A stretch of 64,000 nucleotides of DNA from Candidatus Vicinibacter affinis (GTDB lineage: Bacteria > Bacteroidota > Bacteroidia > Chitinophagales > Saprospiraceae): NCBI GenBank assembly GCA_016714365.1, contig JADJNH010000005.1, positions 3,014,501 to 3,078,500 on the forward strand, given 5' to 3'. The stretch's first letter is position 1. The number at the start of each line of letters is the position of its first letter. Shown piece by piece: positions 18,571 through 26,876 of this stretch. The translations under genes were made by a program, and so were the position numbers. The notes under the pieces are model-generated. The model was given only the letters and a program-made list of their open reading frames with translations. It was not told the DNA's origin and made no database searches.

Positions 18571-20961
18571 TTAGAATTTTAATATCCTGATTGTATTACT
18601 TATTCCTTGTTCGCTGACAAATCTTACAGAATACATTCCAGCCTGTAATTCCTGACCAACGAAAATGTTTTGCACACCTTCTGGAACTTGAATTTTACTT
18701 ACCAAAATTCCGTTGAGGTTAAAAATTTCCAAATTCCTGTTTTTTAACCCAGACATTAAATTTAATTCAATGGTGGTTTGAATATTAAATCTACTAGGAT
18801 ACGCAGATATGTTCAGTTTGTCATTAACGAGGTCAATGGCACGTACAGGTCTTCCTTCAGTAACTAAAAACCCATCAAAAGCACCCTCCAATACATGCCC
18901 TGGATTGTCATCGGCAATATCAATTGTCAACACCATGCTATCTGTTAAGGTTATCATTGACTTGAGATCAATTTTTGACTTGGTAGTCCACTTCGGGTCA
19001 GGAGAGGTAATCTCATCTAGCACCACAGTTTGAGAGCCATTATTTAACCTTACCACCATTTTGTCATTGGGAATACCACTTCCACTTTGGTTGGCAAACC
19101 AAGTTGAATAGCTAAGCAAAGGCTGATTGTAGGTTACCAAATTCATTACAGGAGAAATAAGAACTGTCCCGCCATTGTCAATATCATCGTCTGATATTGT
19201 TGAACCTTCATTACCGGTAATGTAACATTCCACACCAAAGTCATTTGGCAGGTCCAATTCAGGAGCAACTGCTACCCCACCCTGGAAAGTTCCTTTGGGT
19301 TCCCCTCTAGTCCATGTTCCAGAAGAGGCTGTAGAAGTAACTTTCCAACCTTGGTCAAAAAGAAAATCGTCTTGGTATCCTTTACTCATCAAAATTGTTA
19401 TTTCAGGAACTGGATTTTGTGAATCGAAAATGACCTTCTTGTGAAGATAGCCCCACTTTCCTGCAAATAAGTCATAAGGAATGGTATCTTGAAAAACTTG
19501 AACATCAACTGTTCCAGTTTGGTCTGTGATAAAATTTTTATCTCTGTTGGGATTAGAAAACAGTACTCTTACATCGGGTATATTTTGCAGAGTTTTAGCA
19601 TCCTTGACTATGACTTTTGGATTTAACAGAACATTTCTTGGTTTTAACTTTACATCCTTCAATGTCACTACGCCATTTAACAAATCTACACTGATGGTTT
19701 TTGGAAAATATTCTGGATGGTTGAATAATACACTGTAGGTCCCTGACACAGCGTAACCAGTCTTATATTCACCTTTAAGATCGCTTGTCTTTCCATTTTT
19801 TCGTGGAGCTAAAATTTCAATTGTAGCATTGTTTATAGGAAAACCCGTCAACGAGTCAACAACCTTACCCTCAAGATAACAAGCTCTGACATAAGTTGGC
19901 TTAATTACAAAAAGTCCACCTTGAATATCGGAGGCAACAATGGTTCCACTTGGCAAGAAAGGACTCACACCCCAACAACCATTAAAACCACCATGCGGAC
20001 CAGACCAGGTGTCTACACTGCCCACTTCGACCATATTATCCGGTCTATGTACGTCCGTAATCTTTACTCCATCTGTATAAAAAGAAGTTACCAAATATCC
20101 GTTTATATATCTGGTATTATGAGGTATAACTCCCTTACCTTCAGTATCCTTCGGCCGATATTTGTCGAGTAACTTAATATTTGCTAAATCCTGTATATCG
20201 TAAGATGCAACATAAGCATTGTCTCTTTCATCGGTAGTAAAAACAAACTTCCCATCGTCAGAGGGCCAGGCATTGTGTGTAAAAGCAAAAGGAGTGGTGA
20301 CTGCAGCTAACTCTTTCGCAGCCGCGGGATTTTTAATATCCCAAATACTCAAAACACCGTCCAAAACATCAGCTGACCAAATAGTATCATTTCTTCCAAA
20401 ATTATCATGACAGTACCTCTTGGTTTGAGCCCCAAGATATTGGGGGTTTTCAGGTTGCTTAGAGATGTCAAATATAAGTGTTCCTCTCCATGGTGTACAA
20501 CCATTTAAATATAATCTACCTTTATCGTCTACAAAAACCGTATGACAAGTATTCAGTTCAGCGGTTTGTCCATTCGCAGTAATATTTGCCTTCCAAAATT
20601 TACCGGTAATGTTTAAAGGGGCATTTTTCATATTTATGATAATTAGCCCATTGGCTTGATTATCGTTTACTCCATAAATATAATCCCCATAAATATATAC
20701 CTCTCTCCAAATTGTATTGACACCAGGTAACCTGAACCTTTCAATAGGTTTTGCCGGATCTTCTAAACTATAAATAATTACAGCGTCTTTACTTCCAAAG
20801 ACGGCGTACTCGATTTTATTTTTATCAACAAAATGCCAGATCCCCGAGCCTCCCTCTGGTACCGGAACATGGGCTACGATCTTCATGTTTAGATCACCAT
20901 CTTGGGCTAAAAGTGAAAAACAAGTAAAGCAAAATAAAAATGTGAAAAATCTGTATTTCAT
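18571..20961 (-). CDS. Secreted choice-of-anchor B family protein with T9SS domain
   Basis: The 796-residue protein starts with a signal peptide (MKYRFFTFLFCFTCFSLLAQ). About 350 residues of LVIVD/choice-of-anchor B propeller follow (SGIWHFVDKNKIEYAVFGS, WREVYIYGDYIYGV, NTCHTVFVDDKGRLYLNG, FAFTHNAWPSDDGKFVFTTD, GPHGGFNGCWGVSPFLPSG). Next come carboxypeptidase-regulatory-like beta domains (VVDSLTGFPINNATIEILAP) and a jelly-roll-like segment. The C-terminal type A sorting domain (ISAYPSRFNIQTTIELNL, LQAGMYSVRFV) marks it for T9SS export. The choice-of-anchor name reflects that relatives use different C-terminal anchors. Its molecular function is unknown. It is divergent from the crotonase gene. 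Confidence 0.85.
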   Translation of the reverse strand: MKYRFFTFLFCFTCFSLLAQDGDLNMKIVAHVPVPEGGSGIWHFVDKNKIEYAVFGSKDAVIIYSLEDPAKPIERFRLPGVNTIWREVYIYGDYIYGVNDNQANGLIIINMKNAPLNITGKFWKANITANGQTAELNTCHTVFVDDKGRLYLNGCTPWRGTLIFDISKQPENPQYLGAQTKRYCHDNFGRNDTIWSADVLDGVLSIWDIKNPAAAKELAAVTTPFAFTHNAWPSDDGKFVFTTDERDNAYVASYDIQDLANIKLLDKYRPKDTEGKGVIPHNTRYINGYLVTSFYTDGVKITDVHRPDNMVEVGSVDTWSGPHGGFNGCWGVSPFLPSGTIVASDIQGGLFVIKPTYVRACYLEGKVVDSLTGFPINNATIEILAPRKNGKTSDLKGEYKTGYAVSGTYSVLFNHPEYFPKTISVDLLNGVVTLKDVKLKPRNVLLNPKVIVKDAKTLQNIPDVRVLFSNPNRDKNFITDQTGTVDVQVFQDTIPYDLFAGKWGYLHKKVIFDSQNPVPEITILMSKGYQDDFLFDQGWKVTSTASSGTWTRGEPKGTFQGGVAVAPELDLPNDFGVECYITGNEGSTISDDDIDNGGTVLISPVMNLVTYNQPLLSYSTWFANQSGSGIPNDKMVVRLNNGSQTVVLDEITSPDPKWTTKSKIDLKSMITLTDSMVLTIDIADDNPGHVLEGAFDGFLVTEGRPVRAIDLVNDKLNISAYPSRFNIQTTIELNLMSGLKNRNLEIFNLNGILVSKIQVPEGVQNIFVGQELQAGMYSVRFVSEQGISNTIRILKF

Positions 20962-20977
20962 AAAATAATTTTCACTG

Positions 20978-21011
20978 CAAATTTACTTAAAATAAACAAG
21001 GAAATCGACAA
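20978..21011 (-). promoter_or_regulatory. Candidate Bacteroidota promoter of the choice-of-anchor B gene
   Basis: On the minus strand TTTG (21008-21011) and TAAATTTG (20978-20985) are 22 bases apart. The -7 element matches TAnnTTTG exactly and lies 16 bases before the ATG. Confidence 0.45.
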
Positions 21012-21079
21012 AATTCAAGCAACACTTGAACTTAATTTGCCATTACTTGCTCATCTTTGCAGATCGACAAAAAACAAAA

Positions 21080-21850
21080 ATGGAAGTATTAAGCAGAACA
21101 GATAATAACATCATAATAATCACAATCAATAGAGAATCAAGTCTAAATGCATTAAACAAAAATGTAATTCATATTTTATCTGAAATTTTTAATTCCATAC
21201 AAAAATCGCCCAATGGAATAAAAGGAGTTATTCTCACCGGGGCGGGATCTAAATCATTTGTGGCTGGAGCTGACATTACAGAGTTTCAAAACATCAGTCA
21301 AAAAGAGGGAGAGGCTCTTTCATTGAGAGGCCAGAAACTGTTTTCATTTATAGAAGCGCTGGAAATTCCAGTGATAGCGGCAATTAATGGATTTGCGCTG
21401 GGAGGAGGATGTGAATTGGCCATGAGTTGTCATCTTCGGGTTGCAGGAGAACATGCCCGATTCGGACAACCCGAACTCAATCTCGGACTTATTCCCGGCT
21501 ATGGGGCTACACAAAGATTGAGCAGGTACATTGGAAAAACCAAAACCATGGAATTATTACTTACGGGAGACATGATAAATGCAAACGAAGCTTTAACATT
21601 AGGGTTGGTAAATCAAGTTTGCGAGTCAGGACTTGAGCTAACCAAATCAATTGAATTAATTGAAAAAATAAGTAAAAAGGGACCAAAGTCAATTGCAGCA
21701 ATCATAAGAACAGTAAATGCTTATTATCGACAAGAGGGACCTGGATTTGAATTTGAAGCTTCTGAGTTTGGAAAAATGATGGAATCAGAAGAGGCGAAAG
21801 AAGGAATTACAGCTTTTATTGAAAAAAGAAAACCTATCTTCAGGTCATAA
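21080..21850 (+). CDS. Enoyl-CoA hydratase/isomerase (crotonase family)
   Basis: The 257-residue protein is a full-length crotonase. The oxyanion-hole region is GAGSKSFVAGADITEF, and the catalytic region is GFALGGGCELAMSCHLRVA followed by FGQPELNLGLIPGYGATQRL. The Glu of GGGCELA and the Glu of QPELNLG correspond to the two catalytic glutamates of classical hydratases, so hydration of enoyl-CoA is likely. It would act in cytoplasmic beta-oxidation or short-chain acyl-CoA metabolism. I choose the ATG at 21080, which starts MEVLSRTDNNIIII; an upstream ATG at 21026 would add 18 residues without family similarity. It is a single gene, with no thiolase or dehydrogenase beside it. The exact chain-length preference cannot be read from sequence. 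Confidence 0.88.
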   Translation: MEVLSRTDNNIIIITINRESSLNALNKNVIHILSEIFNSIQKSPNGIKGVILTGAGSKSFVAGADITEFQNISQKEGEALSLRGQKLFSFIEALEIPVIAAINGFALGGGCELAMSCHLRVAGEHARFGQPELNLGLIPGYGATQRLSRYIGKTKTMELLLTGDMINANEALTLGLVNQVCESGLELTKSIELIEKISKKGPKSIAAIIRTVNAYYRQEGPGFEFEASEFGKMMESEEAKEGITAFIEKRKPIFRS

Positions 21851-21884
21851 CGATCCTAATTTCTGATAGACTCTTAAAAATTTA

Positions 21885-22265
21885 TTAAGATAACTTTTGG
21901 TGACTGATCTTCATTAAGAAATAAGTTTCATAGATAGTAAAGATTAAATATATGAAAAGCGCAGGAATGATAATTTCCTTCTTATCGTATCCAAGTTTTC
22001 TTATCGCCAGAATAACTATAAAAACAAACAAGGTGATCTTCAATAATACTGAAATCAGGAATATTTGACTAAACAAATATAGATTTTTCGATTGGCTGGC
22101 GCGAGACGAAATTTCATAAACAACTATCCCGAAAAACATAAAAAAAACGCTCAGGATACTTAAAAAGAATTTGGACTTTTCCTGGATGGTAAACATTACA
22201 TTTCCTATCAACCAAGAAAAGATTACACAAAGAAACAAAAAGAGAAAAAACTTTGTCCTGTTCAT
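21885..22265 (-). CDS. Small integral membrane protein next to AtpZ
   Basis: Starting at the ATG at 22265 this is a 126-residue protein with about four hydrophobic helices and short charged loops (SSRASQSKN, RKLGYDKKE). Its ATG overlaps the TGA of the AtpZ-like gene, so the two are translationally coupled. By position it resembles the unnamed membrane protein often found between atpZ and atpB in Bacteroidota ATP synthase clusters, possibly an AtpI-type assembly or ion-supply factor. Similarity to a named family is not evident to me. The rest of the ATP synthase genes do not follow; a crotonase gene converges from the other side. Confidence 0.7.
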   Translation of the reverse strand: MNRTKFFLFLFLCVIFSWLIGNVMFTIQEKSKFFLSILSVFFMFFGIVVYEISSRASQSKNLYLFSQIFLISVLLKITLFVFIVILAIRKLGYDKKEIIIPALFIYLIFTIYETYFLMKISHQKLS

Positions 22266-22480
22266 TCTGATCTTGTCTTTTGAAGGTCCACATAGACCCA
22301 CACCATTGCTGCAATAAAGAAAATGGTAACAGATAGCAATGTAAAATAAGGTTTTTCCGTACTCATCTTTTGATCAATCCATCTACCAATTATTGCACCT
22401 ATGGCCATTGTTCCAAATAATTGGAAGGCCAAACCAGAATATTTAAGGTAAGCGTTTACCCTGCTTTTATCGGGGCGCAT
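22262..22480 (-). CDS. atpZ: AtpZ/AtpI-family putative F0F1-ATPase subunit
   Basis: The 72-residue protein has two transmembrane helices with the family-typical first-helix text LAFQLFGTMAIGAIIGRWIDQKM and a second helix with VWVYVDLQK. Pfam describes this family as a putative F0F1-ATPase subunit; AtpZ with AtpI has been linked to Mg/Ca supply or c-ring assembly. It lies between a bactofilin gene (7 bases upstream) and a membrane protein gene that overlaps its stop. This is the usual beginning of the Bacteroidota atp operon, but here atpB and the remaining subunits are missing downstream, so the operon has been split. Confidence 0.82.
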   Translation of the reverse strand: MRPDKSRVNAYLKYSGLAFQLFGTMAIGAIIGRWIDQKMSTEKPYFTLLSVTIFFIAAMVWVYVDLQKTRSE

Positions 22481-22487
22481 TCTGCTA

Positions 22488-22922
22488 TTACTTCAAATTA
22501 TCTTCAGACCGCACAGGAGGGGGTGTATTTCTCCCCGTAAACTGTGAAGCCATTTTACTGACAACATTGAATTTAGCACCTGGACTAACAGACAGTTTAT
22601 CCGTATTGATTTCTCCTTCCACATGTGCAGTTTCTTTGATTTGTAAGAGATCCTCAATGATTAAACTGCCTTTAAATTGGCCTTCAATCACTGCATTTTG
22701 AGCTTTTATCTCACCTTCAATTTGACCCTTTGGACCAATAATCACCTTGCCCTTACAAATTAACACCCCTTTCAAGAGTCCGTCAATCCTAATATCATTG
22801 TCTGCATTTATGGTGCCTTCGATTACGGTTCCCATAACGAGGCTGTTGAGCGCACCCTGTGTTGGTGTGCCAGGAGAACCCTTAATTGGCTCTTTTACTT
22901 GTGTATTCTTGTTTCCAAACAT
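22488..22922 (-). CDS. Bactofilin (polymer-forming cytoskeletal protein)
   Basis: The 144-residue protein is a bactofilin. A short disordered N-terminus rich in Pro, Thr and Gly precedes a right-handed beta-helix of repeated units such as TVIEGTINADNDIRIDG, KGKVIIGPKGQIEGEIKA and ETAHVEGEINTDKLSVSPG. Bactofilins self-assemble into filaments at the membrane and take part in cell shape and in placing envelope enzymes. I choose ATG 22922 (MFGNKNTQ); an upstream in-frame ATG at 22964 would add 14 residues. It opens the three-gene run with AtpZ. A Pro- and Arg-rich tail ends the protein. Confidence 0.85.
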   Translation of the reverse strand: MFGNKNTQVKEPIKGSPGTPTQGALNSLVMGTVIEGTINADNDIRIDGLLKGVLICKGKVIIGPKGQIEGEIKAQNAVIEGQFKGSLIIEDLLQIKETAHVEGEINTDKLSVSPGAKFNVVSKMASQFTGRNTPPPVRSEDNLK

Positions 22923-22982
22923 AAGTTTACCTTTTTGAGAAGATAAAATTACAAAAAATCCCACAGCTTATCGACCCGCCAA

Positions 22983-23014
22983 CAAAAAGAAAGAGCATCC
23001 TAAAATGGATGCTC
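22983..23014 (-). terminator. Rho-independent terminator of porP
   Basis: On the minus strand GAGCATCC, loop ATTTTA, GGATGCTC is followed by TTTCTTTTT. The eight-pair stem starts 29 bases after the porP stop codon and separates porP from the bactofilin operon. Confidence 0.85.
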
Positions 23015-23042
23015 CTTATATATTAAATATCTTGTAAGTGTA

Positions 23043-24131
23043 TTAGAAGTTAGGGCAATAGATTCCACGTTTCTCAGGACCGCAGATGTTGTAAATAAAT
23101 GAAAATTCGAATGAATTATTTGCAGCACTGGCCTTCCTAAGTCCAGAAACATTCACGTCATAACTTAAACCAACTCCGAATTTATTGTAATCAAATCTCG
23201 TAGAAAGTATCAATGCATCCATTAGTACACCATTGGAATAGGTCACTGGCGTCGTGGTTGCATCTTTTACCTTTTCTGAATTGGCAAGTCGCCCCCATAA
23301 TCCAAGTTGGAAGGATTGTTCGTCGTATCTTGATTTACTCATATTGAAACGGAAACTGGTTCCTCCATTAACCTGCCAATGAGGACCTTGAAAGAAACTA
23401 ACGATACCTGGAACGATGCTATTTTTTCGATCTAAAGCAAATACACCTCCACCATGTACGGTCAATTTTGGATACAAAGGTGCCGGACTAAAATTGTTGC
23501 CTGGTGCATCCACTGAATTATTCTGTAGGGGTTCATTCAAGTGACTGTAAGAACCTCCAAAATAATAATTGTTGTTCTTATCTAATACAGAGAACCACAA
23601 GAGTCCAATAGTCATGTCAGCAAACAAGAACCCTGGATCAAAAATTGTTGGGTCTCCGGGTAAATTAGTATTTGGGCCACTAGAGGTGATCTGATTTCCC
23701 CACAGGGCGTTATGAAAATTGATGCTTCTCTGATTTAGAGAGGCATCTGCACCAAAAACTAGGTATTGGGCAGAAGTACGGGTTCCAGCCATTCGTTTGC
23801 TGTAAGACCCCGAAAGTTTAAATTGAATGGTCGAAAAATCTAATGATCCAGCCTTATCTCCCCAAAATGTTCCTCCAAAGCCAAAGTAATCATACCTTCC
23901 TACCGGTATTTTTTGGTCAAAGGACATATTAAAGGTATTAAATGACTTGGATTTAAGAACAGGAGCCCATTGATTCCTGTAATTTGCCACAAATCTCATT
24001 TTACAGTTCATGACCCCGGTTAAGGCGGGATTAAGATTCAAAGGAGACATATAAAACTGGGAAAAGTGGATGTCCTGAGTGAACACACTCAATGGAACTA
24101 AAAAAAGAATCAATTGTATAATTCTACGCAT
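23043..24131 (-). CDS. PorP/SprF family T9SS membrane protein
   Basis: The 362-residue protein has a signal peptide and the PorP/SprF hallmark just after it: QDIHFSQFYMSPLNLNPALTG, then RFVANYRNQWAPV. The rest looks like an outer-membrane beta-barrel with alternating hydrophobic strands and ends in a Cys-containing tail (NICGPEKRGIYCPNF). PorP proteins bind the outer membrane and PorE/Sov parts of the T9SS; SprF-like forms secrete specific partners such as SprB. Many Bacteroidota have several copies, each beside its own large substrate; no substrate is adjacent here. I choose the ATG at 24131 (MRRIIQLILF) over 24188 because it begins the signal peptide. Confidence 0.88.
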   Translation of the reverse strand: MRRIIQLILFLVPLSVFTQDIHFSQFYMSPLNLNPALTGVMNCKMRFVANYRNQWAPVLKSKSFNTFNMSFDQKIPVGRYDYFGFGGTFWGDKAGSLDFSTIQFKLSGSYSKRMAGTRTSAQYLVFGADASLNQRSINFHNALWGNQITSSGPNTNLPGDPTIFDPGFLFADMTIGLLWFSVLDKNNNYYFGGSYSHLNEPLQNNSVDAPGNNFSPAPLYPKLTVHGGGVFALDRKNSIVPGIVSFFQGPHWQVNGGTSFRFNMSKSRYDEQSFQLGLWGRLANSEKVKDATTTPVTYSNGVLMDALILSTRFDYNKFGVGLSYDVNVSGLRKASAANNSFEFSFIYNICGPEKRGIYCPNF

Positions 24132-24145
24132 ACCTACTATTTTAG

Positions 24146-24176
24146 CAAAGGTTAAATATAGAGCTATTCTGACAAA
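24146..24176 (-). promoter_or_regulatory. Candidate promoter of porP
   Basis: On the minus strand TTTG (24173-24176), an 18-base spacer and TAACCTTTG (24146-24154) resemble the Bacteroidota consensus with one extra base in the -7 element, 14 bases before the chosen ATG. Confidence 0.4.
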
Positions 24177-24234
24177 AAACATTCCCATTTCGAAGCGCTC
24201 TAAACATATTTATTTTTTTATAATTTGTAAAACT

Positions 24235-25326
24235 CTAATCCTTAGTTATTAGAACTCCAAAGTTGGACACAAGTAAATCATCAAATTCATCCGCAGTTTG
24301 TATCAACCTTTGAATTAATCTATCAAGAAATTCTTGTTTTGAATATTGGTCAAATACGACGAACGAAAGAACTATGTCATTTTTCCTCACCCCTAATACA
24401 AGACCCTTCAAATAATAATTTTGCTGCAAGATGAATTCATAAATTGCTTTTATATTTTCTTTTGGTAAGCTGGCAAGGAAGGCATCACCTGCAATCATAC
24501 CCGATTCTTCATGATAACTTAATAGAATTTTTGCTGAGCCTTTTATTATTTCCCAATTGTAAGGCCCCCTTCTAGTTAGCTTAATATCAAAACCAAGTTT
24601 TGATATGGACTCTTCAAGAATCCTCCTTATACCTTTCGGCTCATAATCCTCGATTTCAGAAATCATCCGTATTCTTGCGCCACAAAATGGGCAATATTTC
24701 TTTTCCTTATTGGGTTCGAAAACCAAATTTGAGCAAGAATCACATCTGACGGCAACAGGATTCTCCCCTTTTCTAAAATCTTTGATACTGTCTAACAAGT
24801 ATTGACTAGGCAATGAAAAACCAATATTCTGTCCATCCTTAATTATAAAGGTATTGACCCCAATAATTTCTCCATTCACATTAACAAGTGGTCCCCCACT
24901 ATTTCCAGGGTTCAAAGCAGCATCATGTTGGATGTATTGAATGTCATCCTGCTGATGAAGTGTATTTGATATAATACCTTGAGTTGCTGTGTATTTTAAT
25001 CCAAAGGGGTGGCCTACCGCTAAAACTTGATCGCCCTCGACAACTATACTTGAGTCTCCTAAATGTATATCAGCCAATGTATGTATTTCAGGGGATTTAA
25101 TAAACGCAAGGTCATATTTGGGATCCAAATAAATCACCGGACTTACTACTCTTTGAAGCCCTTTTCCGTCGATTACTACTTCCTTATTATTTCTAACAAC
25201 ATGTTCATTAGTTATGATTAGGTTTTCATTCTTTAAGAAAAAACCAGTGCCTATTGAAAAAGGAGTGGCTATTTGAATCACTGCACCTTTATATAATTCA
25301 ATTATATCTTTTAAGTGGCTATACAT
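24235..25326 (-). CDS. HtrA-like trypsin-fold protease with zinc ribbon and C-terminal chaperone-like domain
   Basis: Residues 10-185 form a trypsin-like protease with the complete triad His42 (TNEHVV), Asp72 (KYDLAFI) and Ser143 (NPGNSGGPL). No signal peptide is evident, so it is probably cytoplasmic. A short zinc ribbon follows (Cys195, Cys198, Cys212, Cys215; CDSC and CPFC). The last ~130 residues form a predicted alpha/beta domain resembling YbjN or type III secretion chaperone folds (GPYNWEIIKGSAKILLSYHE). There is no PDZ domain, so it differs from DegP/HtrA. Its start overlaps the end of the upstream YbjN-like gene by eight bases, indicating translational coupling and a shared task. Confidence 0.78.
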   Translation of the reverse strand: MYSHLKDIIELYKGAVIQIATPFSIGTGFFLKNENLIITNEHVVRNNKEVVIDGKGLQRVVSPVIYLDPKYDLAFIKSPEIHTLADIHLGDSSIVVEGDQVLAVGHPFGLKYTATQGIISNTLHQQDDIQYIQHDAALNPGNSGGPLVNVNGEIIGVNTFIIKDGQNIGFSLPSQYLLDSIKDFRKGENPVAVRCDSCSNLVFEPNKEKKYCPFCGARIRMISEIEDYEPKGIRRILEESISKLGFDIKLTRRGPYNWEIIKGSAKILLSYHEESGMIAGDAFLASLPKENIKAIYEFILQQNYYLKGLVLGVRKNDIVLSFVVFDQYSKQEFLDRLIQRLIQTADEFDDLLVSNFGVLITKD

Positions 25327-26632
25327 TTAAATCTTTAATCAACTGTAACAAAGAAATGGAAAGTTCTACTCTTGAGTCAAAATTGAGTTTTACCTCAGTA
25401 TTAATTTCTGGATATTTAGGAGCTGCCATTTGAAGTATCTCTTTTACCGAGGATTTTATTCTGGTTTCGAATTTCTTGACTTCAATTTCCTTAGGTGCGA
25501 AATGTCTGGAATATCCTAAGTTTTTGAAAAAATCAGGCTCTTCAATTTCATAAAACAAATGAAATAACTTCGAAACAGGTTCAGCCAAAGCAAAACTAAA
25601 CAAACAATATCCAACAATGTAAGAGCAAATATTTTGACAAATTCTCTCATGCTTGTTGGCAAGATACCATTCCAACGCTTGCATTTCAGTATCAATAAAC
25701 TGGGCAATGGTCGAATGAGGAACAGTATTATTTATTCCAAAAGTGTGGTTTACGTTGTATAATTCAATACCAAATTTTTCTTTTTCAATTTCATTCAACT
25801 CTTTCAGACTTTTAGAAAGTGTTTCCACCTTTTCATGGGCGTCAAAATTACCTTGATCAAAATATACTTCGTGCGCCTCTTCAATAATTTCCATACTTTT
25901 TCCTTCCGGGCAAAGCAAATAATCAATTTTATAAAGTGTGTGTAAATAAATATAAGTCAAGGCACCTGGATATCTGTCTAAATTAAGACTTCCCATATCT
26001 TCCATTGCAAGAGCTCTTCTGAGCGCTTCTTTGAAAAATTTGTATTTCACTTCCTTAACTTCTGTACTTTGAGGGATTACATGGGTAGAATTTATAGCTT
26101 CAAGCTCAGAAAATTCATCCAAAAGTAAATCATCCTGCTTATCCGCCTTAACTGCTATTTCTTTCAAACCAAAAAACAATTTATAAGGAGATGCCTCTTC
26201 GAGGAAACTTTCAAAAATTATACAAAGGTTTTGCTGTGAATCCAAACTGTATCTGCCGTATTGGAGCTCGAAGTTTGCTTCTACTAATTTTCTAAGAAAA
26301 CCAATACTCAAGCTTTTACATTTTGCAATCTTAGCTTCAGCTCGAAGCCAACTTTTATCCACTTTCCCCTCAATAATTTTGGATCCCTGGACTACAGAAA
26401 ATTCAAATCCTCCTAAAACTTTCTGATAACTCAGATTCTTTAGCTCAGGATTGTTCAGGTAATTAAAAAATTGTTCAATTGATTGAAAATAATCCTCGTG
26501 ATTAAAAGACTCATTTGCTTTATCCCACAGATCGAGTTGAACCTTATCCTTTGGCAGGTCAGTAGCTCTGCCAAAACACAAATTTGGGCCTCTTTCTTGT
26601 GTTTCTCCTAAAATTCTATCCAAAAAACCCAT
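25319..26632 (-). CDS. YbjN-like domain protein coupled to an HtrA-like protease
   Basis: The 437-residue protein is cytoplasmic and acidic, without signal peptide or membrane helix. An N-terminal region of about 170 residues looks like a YbjN/type III chaperone-like domain (YQKVLGGFEFSVVQGSKIIE, FELQYGRYSLDSQQNLCIIF). The C-terminal 250 residues are mainly helical, with LYKIDYLLCPEG and FIDTEMQALEWYLANKHER, and I do not recognise them. The downstream protease gene overlaps it and also ends in a chaperone-like domain, so the pair may act as protease plus adaptor. The functional statement is inference from fold resemblance and gene order. Confidence 0.6.
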   Translation of the reverse strand: MGFLDRILGETQERGPNLCFGRATDLPKDKVQLDLWDKANESFNHEDYFQSIEQFFNYLNNPELKNLSYQKVLGGFEFSVVQGSKIIEGKVDKSWLRAEAKIAKCKSLSIGFLRKLVEANFELQYGRYSLDSQQNLCIIFESFLEEASPYKLFFGLKEIAVKADKQDDLLLDEFSELEAINSTHVIPQSTEVKEVKYKFFKEALRRALAMEDMGSLNLDRYPGALTYIYLHTLYKIDYLLCPEGKSMEIIEEAHEVYFDQGNFDAHEKVETLSKSLKELNEIEKEKFGIELYNVNHTFGINNTVPHSTIAQFIDTEMQALEWYLANKHERICQNICSYIVGYCLFSFALAEPVSKLFHLFYEIEEPDFFKNLGYSRHFAPKEIEVKKFETRIKSSVKEILQMAAPKYPEINTEVKLNFDSRVELSISLLQLIKDLNV

Positions 26633-26824
26633 TGAAGTAATTTTACCAAAAAACTTTACGCCCTTTAAGTTACCGGCCTAAAATTAGTATTTAACTGGAA
26701 AAGAGGTGTTTAAATTTCAAATGAACCCATGAAATTCTTTATTCAAAGTACTTTGGATCATTCAATGTGAGCGATTATTCATATCCCAGCCTTTAAACCC
26801 TTCTGTTAAGATTTTGCAGCCATG

Positions 26825-26852
26825 TTGGAAAAGGTATATTTCCTTAGCTTTG
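26825..26852 (+). promoter_or_regulatory. Candidate promoter of corA
   Basis: TTG (26825-26827), a 17-base spacer and TAGCTTTG (26845-26852), an exact TAnnTTTG, lie 24 bases before the corA ATG. Confidence 0.5.
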
Positions 26853-26876
26853 TATTCGATTAAATAAATTCATCCA

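Noticed and set aside
21871..21889. TCTTAA...TTAAGA inverted repeat between crotonase and the membrane protein gene
   Set aside because: Six AT-rich pairs without a T tract; common by chance at this base composition.
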